From assembly GCF_965263005.1 (NCBI RefSeq), contig NZ_OZ253579.1, positions 744,001 to 808,000 of the forward strand: a stretch of 64,000 bases of DNA. Reading direction: 5' to 3'. The translations under genes and the position numbers were made by a program. Below, one piece after another: positions 44,754-53,657 of this stretch (position 1 is the stretch's first letter; each line of letters opens with the position of its first letter). Under the pieces are notes generated by a model. That model was not told the DNA's origin, did no database searches, and was given only the letters and a program-made list of their open reading frames with translations. Origin of the DNA: Rariloculus sp965263005 (GTDB taxonomy: Bacteria; Pseudomonadota; Gammaproteobacteria; Steroidobacterales; Rariloculaceae).

Positions 44754-45554
44754 GTGAGCAAGAACACAGATACGATCGCCCGAGCGGCGGCATGGTTGGC
44801 GGGCGCGGCATGTCTCGCAGTGTCGGCATCCGTCGTCGCACAGGCACCCGCGGACGGGCGTCCCGATTTGAGCGGCACCTGGGACAACGGCAGCGGTATC
44901 GATTTCATAAGGCCGCAGATCGACGGCACTTCGATCTGCTTCTCCGGCTGCGGCGAGCGGCCGGCGTCCAGCGGCCCGGCGTCGCCGCCTCCCCCGCCCG
45001 ACAGGCCGGTCTACCGCCCTGAGCACGTGGCCAGCGTCAAGGATCTCGATGAGCGCCAGGTGCAGGAAGATCCCGTTTTGCGGTGTTTCGCGCCCGGCGT
45101 GCCGAGAATCGGTCCGCCGGACAAGATCGTGCAGCAGCCCGGCGAGATCGTGTTTCTTTACGACGATGTTTCAGGCAACTTCTTCCGCATTGTTCCGACC
45201 GACGGGCGCGGCCATATGGCCGGCGCCGAGCCAAGCTACCTCGGCGATGCGGTCGGTCGTTGGGACGGCGATACGCTCGTCGTGGAAACGGTCAATTTCA
45301 ACGGCGAAACCTGGCTGACCGACGACGGTTCATTCCATACCGCGGACTTGCGCGTCGTCGAGCGCATCCGGCGCGAAGGCGACACGCTCAATTGGCAGGC
45401 GACGGCTCACGATCCGGCCGTCCTGGCCGAGCCCTGGGAGCTGCGCCCGCGCACGGCGTTCCTGACCGACCTGGAACTTGTCGAAGCGGCGCCCTGCATC
45501 GAACGCGACCTCGATCACATGGTCGACGGATCAAGTCACGACAATCCGCGTTGA
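44754..45554 (+). CDS. exported protein of unknown function with WxGDTLVVET motif
   Basis: The protein has 266 residues from a GTG start with GAGGA upstream. A signal peptide (AAAWLAGAACLAVSASVVAQ) is followed by PDLSGTWDNGSG, a Pro-rich linker (SPPPPPDRP), VGRWDGDTLVVETVNFNG and LRVVERIRREGDTLNWQAT. The WDGDTLVVET part looks like one strand pair of a lipocalin-like sheet; the gene at 54637-55440 has the same element. It follows the DUF6152-like gene by 27 bp and probably forms an operon with it. Function unknown. Confidence 0.78.
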   Translation: MSKNTDTIARAAAWLAGAACLAVSASVVAQAPADGRPDLSGTWDNGSGIDFIRPQIDGTSICFSGCGERPASSGPASPPPPPDRPVYRPEHVASVKDLDERQVQEDPVLRCFAPGVPRIGPPDKIVQQPGEIVFLYDDVSGNFFRIVPTDGRGHMAGAEPSYLGDAVGRWDGDTLVVETVNFNGETWLTDDGSFHTADLRVVERIRREGDTLNWQATAHDPAVLAEPWELRPRTAFLTDLELVEAAPCIERDLDHMVDGSSHDNPR

Positions 45555-45674
45555 GTTCGGTGACATTGCCATCGGCTCGTGAGCTTCGCTCGGCGATGCA
45601 CGCCGTGATTTGGGAACTTGAGCGACAACCCGGCCGGATTCGCCGCGCAACACACCTGTTTTGAGGAGTCCGAC

Positions 45675-46289
45675 ATGCTGCGAGTGCACTCGACGATGCC
45701 TTCGATCAACGGATACAAGGTGCGTATCCTCTTGTCGATGCTCAACGTTCCCTTCGAGCGCGTCGACATCGACATGTACGGCGGCGAGCACAAGCGTGAG
45801 CCGTTCCTGTCGTTGAATCCTTTCGGTCAGATGCCGGCGATGCAGGACGGCGGATTCACGATCGCCGATTCGCATGCCTGCCTCGTCTACCTGGCCAGGA
45901 AATATGACCCGGCGAATCGTTGGCTGCCGAACGATGCCGAAGGCGAGGCCAAGGTGGCGGAGTGGTTGTCGAAGTCGGCGAACGAGGTACATCAGGGGCC
46001 GTGGATGAAGCGGGCGAAGATCAGGCGTCCCGATGCGATCAAGCTGCCGGACGAAGAGATCGACGCGCGTTGCGACCATGTCCTCGGCATCATGGACGGA
46101 CACCTTCGCGAACGCGACTGGTTGGCGCTCGATCACCCGACGATCGCCGACGTCTCGTGCTTCGCACCGATCTCGCTGCTGAAGATTTCCGGTTACGACA
46201 CGGACAAGTGGGACAACGTGACACGCTGGCTCGACGGGTTCCGCACGCTTCCGGGCGCGATCGATCCTGACGGCAAGCCGTTCGCCTGA
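45675..46289 (+). CDS. glutathione S-transferase family protein
   Basis: The protein has 204 residues from the ATG at 45675 (GAGGAG upstream). The thioredoxin-like domain has PSINGYKVRILLSML, LNPFGQMPAMQDGGFTIADSHACLVYLA (cis-Pro and the glutathione-binding Asp-Ser). The C-terminal helical domain has DHPTIADVSCFAPIS with the N-capping box. It may conjugate or reduce electrophiles with glutathione. The 3' end nearly touches the convergent outer membrane gene. Confidence 0.92.
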   Translation: MLRVHSTMPSINGYKVRILLSMLNVPFERVDIDMYGGEHKREPFLSLNPFGQMPAMQDGGFTIADSHACLVYLARKYDPANRWLPNDAEGEAKVAEWLSKSANEVHQGPWMKRAKIRRPDAIKLPDEEIDARCDHVLGIMDGHLRERDWLALDHPTIADVSCFAPISLLKISGYDTDKWDNVTRWLDGFRTLPGAIDPDGKPFA

Positions 46290-46298
46290 TCGGGCGGG

Positions 46299-48008
46299 TC
46301 AGAACGAGGCCTTCTTCTCCACGAGCAGTTGAACATTGTCGATCGACGCATCCCCGTTGAGCGGAAACGCGAGATCGATGTGCACGACCGAGCCGCGGGT
46401 CGAGCGCGGCGAGGTCAGGCGCAAGCCCATACCGACATCGTAGAGCGTGCCGACGTTCGGCGTGTTCCTCGGATCCTTTCCCCAGACGCGGCCGGCGTCG
46501 AAAAAGACCGCGTAGCCCAAGCGAACCAGGCGAAACGGGTACCAATCCGTAAAGAATCGCTGCTCGAGCGTCAGCACGGCGCTGCGCTCGCCGCTCTGGT
46601 AGCGGAGCGGATAACCTCTGAGGTTGTTGTCGCCGCCGAGCAGCACCTGATTCTCGGCGTCGAGGTTGTTGGTCAGGGTCGCCTTGAGGTTCGCCGAGAA
46701 CAGGTGTCTGCCGAGATTGCGGTGGTAATAGCGTGCGCCGCCGGACAGCACACCGTTGCGTGTGACGTCGTTTTCGAGCCTGGCCGACGCGCCGATGTCG
46801 AACAGCAGGAGCTTTCCGGGACCCCCGGGCTCCCAGCCCCTGGAGGCGGACACGTCGAATATCCATGCGTCGCGGTCCGCTCCGAACGATTTCGACGACC
46901 GGCCGACGCTGACGAAGAGATCCAGACCCAGTGGGACGTCTTCGGTTCTGCCGATGTCGTTGAGCTCACTGACTTCGCGATAGTCGTCCGCGACGAACTG
47001 AAACCCTCCCCAGGGATACGCGATCTCACGATTCTCCGGCAGCAGCGTCGGCGCGGGCAGGTCGACCGTGGGTTGGAAGATATCCTCCTCGTACTTGAAC
47101 CCCGCGAGCCACCGGACTGTCCGCCCGTTGACGAAGCCGCGCGACCCGCCTCCGTGGATCGACCAGGTGCGCGTGTCGTGGCGAAACTCGTCGATAACCT
47201 CGCCGAGGTCGTACATTGAATCGATGCGCTCTTCATCGAGCAAACTGGCCGTGAACGACCAGCGCGCAGCGAGCGAAAAGAACGGTCTGCCTGCCTCGAA
47301 GCCGGTACGTCGTCCGTCGCTGTTGTCCGAATAGAGCACCTTGAACCGGTCACGCCCGCCGTTGACGTTGTTGTCCGTGTAGCTGAACAGCCGTTCGGCA
47401 CGCTCCACGTTGCTGCGGAACAGGATATCCAGGCGTTTTCCGCGTCCGGCGAGGTTTTCCTCGGTCAGACCGAAGCCGTACTCGTTCGCACCGCCGCTTC
47501 GGCCGAGCTTGATCGACGGCTTGAGCGACCAGGCATCGCGGACGAATACGTCGATGTCGACCGTGTTGGTCGTCTCGTCGTAGCTTGTCGGCCGCACCGA
47601 GGCATCGGCAACATAGCCGCTGTGTCGCAGGAGTCGCGCCGACTCGTCGACTACGCGCGCCACGAAGCGATCGCCCGATTCGAACAGCAGGAGACTCTCG
47701 ACAACGCTCTCGCGTGTCGTGACGTGAATGCTGTTCGCAAATCGGTACAGGGATTTGTCCTCGGCCGGATCGTCAAGATTGAAGACGTTCTCGACCATGA
47801 TGTTGACTGAGCCGATCAGTGCGCCCCGACGCTCCAACTCAGCTTCGAAGGCAGTCGCCGCGTCCGCGCGCGTCTCGGCGCCCGCGGCTGGCTCCTCGTC
47901 GGGTTGCGCCGCTGCCATCGGGACCAGCGCCGCTCCGAGCAAGGCAGTCAGAACGATGCGATAGCCGCGCAAGCGGCGGTCGGGCGAGCGGCTGTCAGGC
48001 GGCTTCAT
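46299..48008 (-). CDS. BamA/TamA-family outer-membrane beta-barrel protein with POTRA-like domain
   Basis: The protein has 569 residues from the ATG at 48008. A signal peptide (YRIVLTALLGAALVPMAAAQ) is followed by one POTRA-like segment (VTTRESVVESLLLFESGDRF, SGYVADASVRPTSYDE). A 16-strand-type barrel then has GGDNNLRGYPLRYQSGERSA, the BamA/TamA L6 loop motif (xRGF-like RGYP), and ends in VEKKASF with the terminal Phe. A role in outer-membrane insertion or export is likely, the exact one unknown. It overlaps the upstream methyltransferase by 14 bp. Confidence 0.88.
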   Translation of the reverse strand: MKPPDSRSPDRRLRGYRIVLTALLGAALVPMAAAQPDEEPAAGAETRADAATAFEAELERRGALIGSVNIMVENVFNLDDPAEDKSLYRFANSIHVTTRESVVESLLLFESGDRFVARVVDESARLLRHSGYVADASVRPTSYDETTNTVDIDVFVRDAWSLKPSIKLGRSGGANEYGFGLTEENLAGRGKRLDILFRSNVERAERLFSYTDNNVNGGRDRFKVLYSDNSDGRRTGFEAGRPFFSLAARWSFTASLLDEERIDSMYDLGEVIDEFRHDTRTWSIHGGGSRGFVNGRTVRWLAGFKYEEDIFQPTVDLPAPTLLPENREIAYPWGGFQFVADDYREVSELNDIGRTEDVPLGLDLFVSVGRSSKSFGADRDAWIFDVSASRGWEPGGPGKLLLFDIGASARLENDVTRNGVLSGGARYYHRNLGRHLFSANLKATLTNNLDAENQVLLGGDNNLRGYPLRYQSGERSAVLTLEQRFFTDWYPFRLVRLGYAVFFDAGRVWGKDPRNTPNVGTLYDVGMGLRLTSPRSTRGSVVHIDLAFPLNGDASIDNVQLLVEKKASF

Positions 48009-48618
48009 CATCGCTGCGTTCAAAGCGCGGCGCGCCGCGACAGCCAATGAGCTGCGCCAATGCCGCCGGACGGCCGTCGGGATCCCGAACGACGCCTTCG
48101 CGATAGAACAGCACGCGCAGATCCTCGGCGGCCGCGAGTAGTTCGTTCGGCCTGAGTCGAAACGCCGGGGTTTTCGGGCCGACGACGTCCCGCGTCGTCT
48201 TGAGATGCTGCTCGCAGACGAGGTAGCCGCCGTCGCCGAGCCGCGCTATGAGCGCGGGGATCAACGGCATGTTCACATAGCGAACCATGACGATCAGAGC
48301 GTAGTCCCTGTTCGGCAGCGCTGCTGCCGATGGTGTCAGATCGAGATCGGCCTCGATCCAGCGGATGTCGAGACCGCGTTCGGCGGCGGTCCCGGCGCCG
48401 CGCTCAAGACCGACCGGCGACACGTCGAGCGCATCGACCTCGTAGCCGGCCTCGGCAAGGAACAGTGCGTTGCGTCCGGCGCCGCAGCCGACATCGAGCG
48501 CCCGCCCGCGCGGCAGGTCATCCAACCGGTCCGCGATCAGTCGAGTCGGCTGTCGACGCGCCGCGTAGCTACCGGCGAGATAACGCTCGTCCCACTTGCG
48601 GCGGTCGGCCTTGCTCAC
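47995..48618 (-). CDS. class I SAM-dependent methyltransferase (TehB/UbiE-like)
   Basis: The 207-residue protein starts at the GTG at 48618 (VSKADRRKWDERYLAG); the open frame extends upstream to 48846, but that part is not protein-like. The SAM site is RALDVGCGAGRNALFLAEAG, then YEVDALDVSPVGLERG. The WDERY start is typical of small-molecule or thiol methyltransferases of the TehB group. The substrate is unknown. It overlaps the outer membrane gene that follows, so they may be one transcript. Confidence 0.88.
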   Translation of the reverse strand: MSKADRRKWDERYLAGSYAARRQPTRLIADRLDDLPRGRALDVGCGAGRNALFLAEAGYEVDALDVSPVGLERGAGTAAERGLDIRWIEADLDLTPSAAALPNRDYALIVMVRYVNMPLIPALIARLGDGGYLVCEQHLKTTRDVVGPKTPAFRLRPNELLAAAEDLRVLFYREGVVRDPDGRPAALAQLIGCRGAPRFERSDDEAA

Positions 48619-48805
48619 CTGCGATAACGAGCACGGGCGGCGGCCGTGCCGCCGGCCAAGGCGAGAACCGCAACGCCGTGCGCCAATGTCCGCAACAAGG
48701 TCAGCCCCGTCGCGGGAATGGCCACTGCTATCGTGGCTCGCATGGTCTGCTCCAATCAGGTCGTGGGACTCGCATGATAACGGCATACGCGCCGAGGCGG
48801 GCACG

Positions 48806-48826
48806 CCCGAACTGTCAACGTTCGGG
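48806..48826 (-). terminator. possible hairpin terminator after the VanY-like gene
   Basis: The inverted repeat CCCGAAC (48806-48812) and GTTCGGG (48820-48826) with a 7-nt loop lies directly beyond the stop at 48831. No T-tract follows on the minus strand, so it may only be an mRNA-stabilising hairpin. Confidence 0.3.
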
Positions 48827-48830
48827 CTCA

Positions 48831-49337
48831 TCAGAGCTGCGACCAATGCCAGGGCTCGTAACTGATCCCGTACATGTTGTCCCGGCCGTACGGCATTGCG
48901 AATCCGAACCGCCGGGCGTTGGCCTCAAGCCAGACAAATGCCGGGGAGTCCTCGAATTCCTCGGTCAGGGGGCGGTAACCCGGCGTTGCCATGTCGATCG
49001 CCTTGCCCGTGTGATGCTGGCTGAACCCCGGCGCCGCGTTGACGCGCAGAATCGTGTCGATGGTCTGGCCCGCGGCGAGCTTGTTGCGGAACAGTTCGAC
49101 CTGGTAGGCGATGCTGCGGAAACCTGACACGATCAGGAGTTCGGTCCCGTCTTCGAGCGCGGCCTGTTTCATGGTTTGCCAGTCACGTGCGGTGTCCGGC
49201 GCGAGGCGCTGCACGCGGCCGAACATGTCGGATTCGACCGGCACGAGATCCACGGCCTCGTCGTAGCGCGGGAGACGAGGATCCTTGCCGTAGTCGGCGG
49301 GGATACCGAGCTTCGATAGCGGCGGTGAGCCAGTCAT
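48831..49337 (-). CDS. M15-family D-alanyl-D-alanine carboxypeptidase (VanY-like)
   Basis: The protein has 168 residues from the ATG at 49337. It has LIVSGFRSIAYQVELF, the zinc motif SQHHTGKAIDM (SxHxxGxAxD) and EPWHW near the C-terminus, all as in VanY/DdcY peptidases. It should trim D-Ala from peptidoglycan stem peptides. No clear signal peptide is visible with this start; an upstream start at 49373 does not add one. Confidence 0.9.
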   Translation of the reverse strand: MTGSPPLSKLGIPADYGKDPRLPRYDEAVDLVPVESDMFGRVQRLAPDTARDWQTMKQAALEDGTELLIVSGFRSIAYQVELFRNKLAAGQTIDTILRVNAAPGFSQHHTGKAIDMATPGYRPLTEEFEDSPAFVWLEANARRFGFAMPYGRDNMYGISYEPWHWSQL

Positions 49338-49535
49338 TGCACGACGTGCGGCCTGGTCCGCGCCATGTCGCAAGTGTCGTTTCGCGGCAGAGTGGCGTGT
49401 TTCACGGCCTGAGGCTCAAAAAAGTATCCTGTGCGGGTAGCGAAAGGTTGAAAGTAGGCGATAGTGTCCAAACTACATACCATTGTCGCGTGGCTGCGCC
49501 TGACCGGTATCGTCGCGCGTAACGAGGTTGAGAGT

Positions 49536-50381
49536 ATGACCGGGTTCACTGCTGCCAGAAAGGCCAGTCCGGGCGTGGTGTTGATCGTCGTGACTGCCAT
49601 GACGCTGTCGTTCGCGGCGGACACGATGATGGTCAGCCCCGTCTGCGACATCCAGGCGCCGGCCGTTTCCGGCCCCGCGCCGGTCCGGCACAGTGGAAAG
49701 CTCATCGTGCTGCCCGGATCGGCCAACACGAAATATCATCTCGCCAGCTTCGTCAGGCTGGCCGCGCAACAATTGCCCGGTTTCGAGATCGACTTCAGGC
49801 CGTGGGGCACTCCGTTTCTGGCCCTGCACAATCTTCAGGCTCACGAGCGCAACGCCGAAACGGCCCGCCGGATGTCTCGGGAGATCGTGCGCTGGCGCCG
49901 CGACCACCCCGAGGAGCTGCTGTATATCTTCGGTTACTCCGGCGGCGGCGGCATGGCGACGTTGATTGTCAGCGAGTTGCCCGAAGACGTTACCGTCGAC
50001 CGGGTAGTGCTCTTGGCCCCGGCGATCTCGCCCGATTATCCGATGAAGGAGCACGTTCTGCCTCGGGTAACGGAGTTCGTCGCGAACTACGCGAGCACGG
50101 TCGATGTGCAGGTGGGCTGGGGCACACGGATGTTCGGCACGATCGACGGGGTCGAGAGCGATAGCGCCGGCGTCGTCGGTTTCAGTGCTGTGCACCCGGA
50201 TATTCTTCAGTGGCACTGGTCCGAAAGCGACCGTGTCTACGGTCATCGCGGGAACCATCGGGCCTATCTCGGGCCTCGCTGGCAGAGCGCGTTCCTGCTT
50301 CCGGTGCTCGATCCGCGTTTTTCCGCCGACGATGTCCGGGCGCTTTGGGCCGCGGCGTGCGAGATGCCGGCCGGACAATGA
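49536..50381 (+). CDS. alpha/beta hydrolase-like protein, probably exported
   Basis: With the ATG at 49536 the protein has 281 residues and a signal-like helix (SPGVVLIVVTAMTLSFAAD); a GTG at 49464 would add 24 residues. The nucleophile elbow is YIFGYSGGGGMATLIVS, and LIVLPGSANTKYHLASFV fits the first strand. A DxR-like aspartate and a late His (VYGHRGNHRAYLG) are candidates for the triad. The substrate is unknown. Its stop overlaps the next start (ATGA). Confidence 0.75.
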   Translation: MTGFTAARKASPGVVLIVVTAMTLSFAADTMMVSPVCDIQAPAVSGPAPVRHSGKLIVLPGSANTKYHLASFVRLAAQQLPGFEIDFRPWGTPFLALHNLQAHERNAETARRMSREIVRWRRDHPEELLYIFGYSGGGGMATLIVSELPEDVTVDRVVLLAPAISPDYPMKEHVLPRVTEFVANYASTVDVQVGWGTRMFGTIDGVESDSAGVVGFSAVHPDILQWHWSESDRVYGHRGNHRAYLGPRWQSAFLLPVLDPRFSADDVRALWAAACEMPAGQ

Positions 50382-50935
50382 CGGGCCAGGCGCAGCGGGC
50401 CGCTTCTTTTTCGCGCGGCTTCCCGCCGGTATATTCGCCCGGCGCGAGGATCCTGATCCTCGGCAGTCTGCCGGGCGCCAGATCGTTGGAGGCGCGGGAG
50501 TACTATGCCCAACCGCAGAATGCTTTCTGGAGAATCATGGGCGCGCTCTACGGCTCGGGCCCCGAGCTCGCCTACGAAGCGCGGCTCGCGAGGCTGACCG
50601 AGCATGCGGTCGCGCTCTGGGATGTGCTGGCCGCCGGCCAGCGGCCCGGCAGCCTCGATTCGGCGATCGTCAGGCCAACCGCGGTCACGAACGATTTCGC
50701 ATCGTTCTTCGAGCGCAATCCGTCGCTACGGTCGATCTGCTTCAACGGCGCGACCGCCGCGGAACTCTACCGCCGCAAGGTTCTGCCGGCGCTCGATTCC
50801 CGCTTCGCCGCGATTCCACGTCGGACCCTGCCGTCGACGAGTCCGGCCCACGCCCGGATGCGATTCGCCGAGAAGCTCGCGCATTGGTCGGCGGCGTTGA
50901 CTCCCGCCCGCGACACGGGCGCGGATCAGACGTAA
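50378..50935 (+). CDS. DNA-deoxyinosine glycosylase-type protein (uracil-DNA glycosylase superfamily, family 6)
   Basis: The protein has 185 residues from the ATG at 50378, which overlaps the hydrolase stop. The motif RILILGSLPGARSLEAREYY and then PQNAFWRIMGALYG is that of Mug/HDG-type glycosylases. It also has ICFNGATAAELYRRKVLP and the closing LPSTSPAHARM (SPA motif). It should remove hypoxanthine or uracil from DNA. The last seven residues (DTGADQT) are encoded inside the first copy of a 53-bp repeat. Confidence 0.85.
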   Translation: MTGQAQRAASFSRGFPPVYSPGARILILGSLPGARSLEAREYYAQPQNAFWRIMGALYGSGPELAYEARLARLTEHAVALWDVLAAGQRPGSLDSAIVRPTAVTNDFASFFERNPSLRSICFNGATAAELYRRKVLPALDSRFAAIPRRTLPSTSPAHARMRFAEKLAHWSAALTPARDTGADQT

Positions 50936-50966
50936 CCGAATTCGCAAATGAGCCGGCGTATCTCGG
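50914..50966 (+). repeat. 53-bp imperfect direct repeat, copy A (duplicated modA 3' end)
   Basis: It matches copy B at 52860-52912 in 48 of 53 positions. On the minus strand it encodes EIRRLICEFGYV and a stop, against ETRRIIREFGYL and a stop at the end of ModA in copy B. It lies between the glycosylase end and the tannase-like gene. Confidence 0.8.
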
Positions 50967-50967
50967 C

Positions 50968-52599
50968 TCATTCGCAGATGAAATTGGTCGCAACCCAGTT
51001 CACCGGGTCGTTCGGATCGCCGTCTCCGACGTAGGCCGGCTGCTGGGGATGCGGGCAGACAATACGCTCGTTATCCACAACGCCGTCGGTCAGGTGCTGG
51101 ACGGTCAGCGAATCCGGCGCCGTGCCGTTTTCCACCCATTCCACCATCGGTGCGAGCCAGTCCCAACTGTCCGGACCAGGACCGCCTGCGCAGTGCGCCA
51201 CGCCGGGCAGCATGAATAGCCGCACGGCATCATCCGCTGTCGCCCGGTCGCCATCAAAGGTGACGTCCACGACTTCACCGTAGTAGTCGACGATCGGTTC
51301 GGCCGGTATGACCGTATCGGCCCAGCCGTGCCAGATCATCAGCTTGCCTCCCTCCTGTTTCAGGTAGCGCGTCAGGTTCGGATCGTCAGCATCGGTGATA
51401 TCGCGCATCGTGTCGCCGAGACCCGCGGTGAAGTCGTCAAAGTCGAATTGCCACCAGGCAAACTCAGGTGGCTCGCGGGTGGGATCGGGCGCTAGCGAGA
51501 GGTCGGTCGGCCGGGTCGTGGGAACGCCGGGATCGGTTTCGTAGAAGAGAAAATTCACGTAGTCCGAAGCCAGGCCAATCTGTCCCGGAAGGTGGTTATT
51601 GCCTTGGTGCGGGATCACGATCAGCGGCCAGCGCACCTCGGATCCGAACGATTTGCCTTTGTAGATCGACTTGCCCTCAGAATCGTACGGGCCGCTGTAG
51701 ATTGCCTCTATGGCTTCCAGCTGAGTGGTGGTGAAGCAGGCGTCCGCGTTCACATCGTTCGGGCACATTGCATGGGCAAGGTCCCGTGCCGGCGAGAAGT
51801 CGCAGGACTGCGGATCGTTGACCACCCGGTCGACGATGCCGTCGTTGGCGTCGCACTGGGCGAGCACTGCTTCGGTCAGCATGTTGGCCTTGGTGAGGCT
51901 GTCGAGCTGGCCGTCGCCGGTGGTGTCGTAGGCGAGCGCGCCGGCGTAGTCGTTCTTCAGCATGAACTGCATGTCCCAGTTGTGGGTGAGGTTCAGTCGC
52001 TGCAGGAACGAGGCCGGCGCGCCGGCGACGATGCCGTCGAAGTCTGCCGGAATGCGCTGCGCGGCCATCAGCCCCTGGCGACCGCCGGTGGAGCAACCTT
52101 CGTGGTAGGCGTAGTCCGCCGGTCGGCCGTAGTAGGCCCCGATGGCCGTATTCGCTGCCTCGGCCGTTGCGTGCACGTGTCCGTAGCCGTAGACGATCTC
52201 CGCCTGTCGATTGTTGAACGCAAACGTTGCCCCGGGTTGAGAGCCGTTGTCGTGGCCCATGTTGCTGTTGGCGACTGCGTAGCCTTGGGCAACCCGGTGG
52301 GGGGCGTAGTCCAGGTCGCCATCGTGACCGCCATCGCCCCAGTGGAGGAATCGCCCGTTCCAGGCCGCAGGTTCCGGCATTTGAACGTAGTAGGTGATTC
52401 CGGGGGCGATCTGGCCCTGGACATGACAGTGAGCGGGACCCGACTCGTCAGCGGGACGCCACTGCGCCCTGTAGAGGGTCAGGTTGGTTGTATCGATCAT
52501 GCCTTCACAGTGTGCGGCGTGATCCTCCTGACCGTGGACGGTGGTAGCACATACCAACCAACCGAGAACAAGAGTCTGCAGGGCTGCAATGGGTTTCAT
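50968..52599 (-). CDS. tannase/feruloyl esterase family protein, exported
   Basis: The protein has 543 residues from an ATG with an excellent Shine-Dalgarno (AGGAGGTGA). A signal peptide (LQTLVLGWLVCATTVHGQ) is followed by YYVQMPEPAAWNGRFLHWGD and GYAVANSNMGHD. The nucleophile serine lies in YHEGCSTGGRQGLMAAQR. The acid and His lie in HGWADTVIPAEP and MLPGVAHCAGGPG. The paired cysteines next to Ser and His, linking the triad in tannases, are present (GCSTGG, HCAGG). It hydrolyses aromatic esters in the envelope or medium. It is flanked by 53-bp repeats. Confidence 0.9.
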   Translation of the reverse strand: MKPIAALQTLVLGWLVCATTVHGQEDHAAHCEGMIDTTNLTLYRAQWRPADESGPAHCHVQGQIAPGITYYVQMPEPAAWNGRFLHWGDGGHDGDLDYAPHRVAQGYAVANSNMGHDNGSQPGATFAFNNRQAEIVYGYGHVHATAEAANTAIGAYYGRPADYAYHEGCSTGGRQGLMAAQRIPADFDGIVAGAPASFLQRLNLTHNWDMQFMLKNDYAGALAYDTTGDGQLDSLTKANMLTEAVLAQCDANDGIVDRVVNDPQSCDFSPARDLAHAMCPNDVNADACFTTTQLEAIEAIYSGPYDSEGKSIYKGKSFGSEVRWPLIVIPHQGNNHLPGQIGLASDYVNFLFYETDPGVPTTRPTDLSLAPDPTREPPEFAWWQFDFDDFTAGLGDTMRDITDADDPNLTRYLKQEGGKLMIWHGWADTVIPAEPIVDYYGEVVDVTFDGDRATADDAVRLFMLPGVAHCAGGPGPDSWDWLAPMVEWVENGTAPDSLTVQHLTDGVVDNERIVCPHPQQPAYVGDGDPNDPVNWVATNFICE

Positions 52600-52859
52600 T
52601 AGTCACCTCCTCTAGTGTTCTGTCGCGCAAACGGCGTCATATCAAGCACTGCCCGGCAAGGCGGCTGGCAAGGCACGGCCCGCGGGCAATGGCGGGTCCA
52701 CTGCCAAGGGATGCGACACCGCCAGATGCCTTGCCGGGCGCGCGCTTTCGCCGCTCGGGCCACCCGATTCTACCCAAACTGCTCCTTGAGCGCCCCGGCA
52801 GCACGCCCATCCCTGCGACCGATGCCCGGCGGCAGCGACCGCCGGGCGCTGACCGACGC
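52600..52859. other. non-coding region between the tannase-like gene and the repeat copy B
   Basis: About 260 bp, including the tannase promoter and the ribosome binding site. It is GC-rich with several GC-rich inverted stretches (GCAAGGC/GCCTTGC), but I see no gene. It is part of the segment bounded by the two 53-bp repeats. Confidence 0.4.
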
Positions 52860-52912
52860 CACGGGCGCGGATCACAGGTAACCGAATTCGCGAATGATCC
52901 GGCGTGTCTCGG
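52860..52912 (+). repeat. 53-bp imperfect direct repeat, copy B (modA 3' end)
   Basis: It is the probable original copy: it covers the last 13 codons and stop of modA (minus strand) and 12 bp beyond. Copy A is at 50914-50966. Confidence 0.8.
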
Positions 52913-53657
52913 TGGACTGAAGAAACGCCATGAGTGCGACCGCCGCGGCGTTCTCAGCGCCCCGGCTGAGCAGGATCGCATCCTGTTCGATCGGCTCGTA
53001 GAACGCCGGCGGAACCGTGACGTAGCTTGCGGGACCGTCATAGGCGAGCGCCTGCGACAGCGCGACCAGCCCGAGTTCCGCGTTGCCCGTCGCGGCCATC
53101 GCAAAGGCCTGGCCTATGCTCTGCCCGATTGCGACCCGCGGTCTCAGCGCCTCCCAGAGCTCGAGTTGCTCGAGGACTTGCCTCGCCGCCGCGCCGTACG
53201 GGGCAAGCTCTGGGCTCGCGATCGCGATGTGGCGGAATTCGCCGCCGGCCAGCATCTCGATGCCGCGTCCATCGAACGCGCGCGGGTCGGCGCTCCACAA
53301 GACAAGCCGGCCGCGCGCATAGGTGAAGCGGCTCGCGCCGACCGCAAGGCCGTCTTCGGCGAGCCGTGCCGGGCGATCGCTGTCGGCCGCGAGAAACACA
53401 TCGAATGGCGCGCCGTTGAGGATCTGCGCATAGATCTGTCCCGTCGAGCCGGGTACGAGCACCAAGCTATGACCGGTCTGTTCCTCGAACGTGGCGGTCA
53501 TGCTCCGCAACGGGACGGCGAAATTCGCAGCGACGGCGACGGTCGCGATCTCGGCCCGCAGCAACGTCGACAACAGCAGGGCTGCCGAGGTCAGCGCCAA
53601 CCGTGCAGTGCATCCACACATATCTCGCCAATGCTCCCGCGCTCGACGCCGGGTCAT
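52872..53657 (-). CDS. modA: molybdate ABC transporter substrate-binding protein ModA
   Basis: The protein has 261 residues; the ATG at 53657 overlaps the previous stop (ATGA), and an ATG at 53621 is an alternative. A signal peptide (LALTSAALLLSTLLRAE) is followed by ATVAVAANFAVPL, the first oxyanion-binding segment, PGSTGQIYAQILNGAPFDVF and FLAADSDRPARL. It ends RRIIREFGYL. It binds molybdate or tungstate for uptake, which the formate dehydrogenase at 20 kb would need. No modB or modC follows; instead the repeat and tannase-like gene lie downstream. Confidence 0.88.
   Translation of the reverse strand: MTRRRAREHWRDMCGCTARLALTSAALLLSTLLRAEIATVAVAANFAVPLRSMTATFEEQTGHSLVLVPGSTGQIYAQILNGAPFDVFLAADSDRPARLAEDGLAVGASRFTYARGRLVLWSADPRAFDGRGIEMLAGGEFRHIAIASPELAPYGAAARQVLEQLELWEALRPRVAIGQSIGQAFAMAATGNAELGLVALSQALAYDGPASYVTVPPAFYEPIEQDAILLSRGAENAAAVALMAFLQSTETRRIIREFGYL

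Noticed and set aside
42846..45026. A 726-codon minus-strand open frame
   Set aside because: It is antisense to the XRE, 330-residue and DUF6152-like genes, which have good ribosome binding sites and recognisable motifs.
48619..48846. Upstream extension of the small methyltransferase gene
   Set aside because: The extra 76 residues are not protein-like and the family starts at the GTG at 48618.
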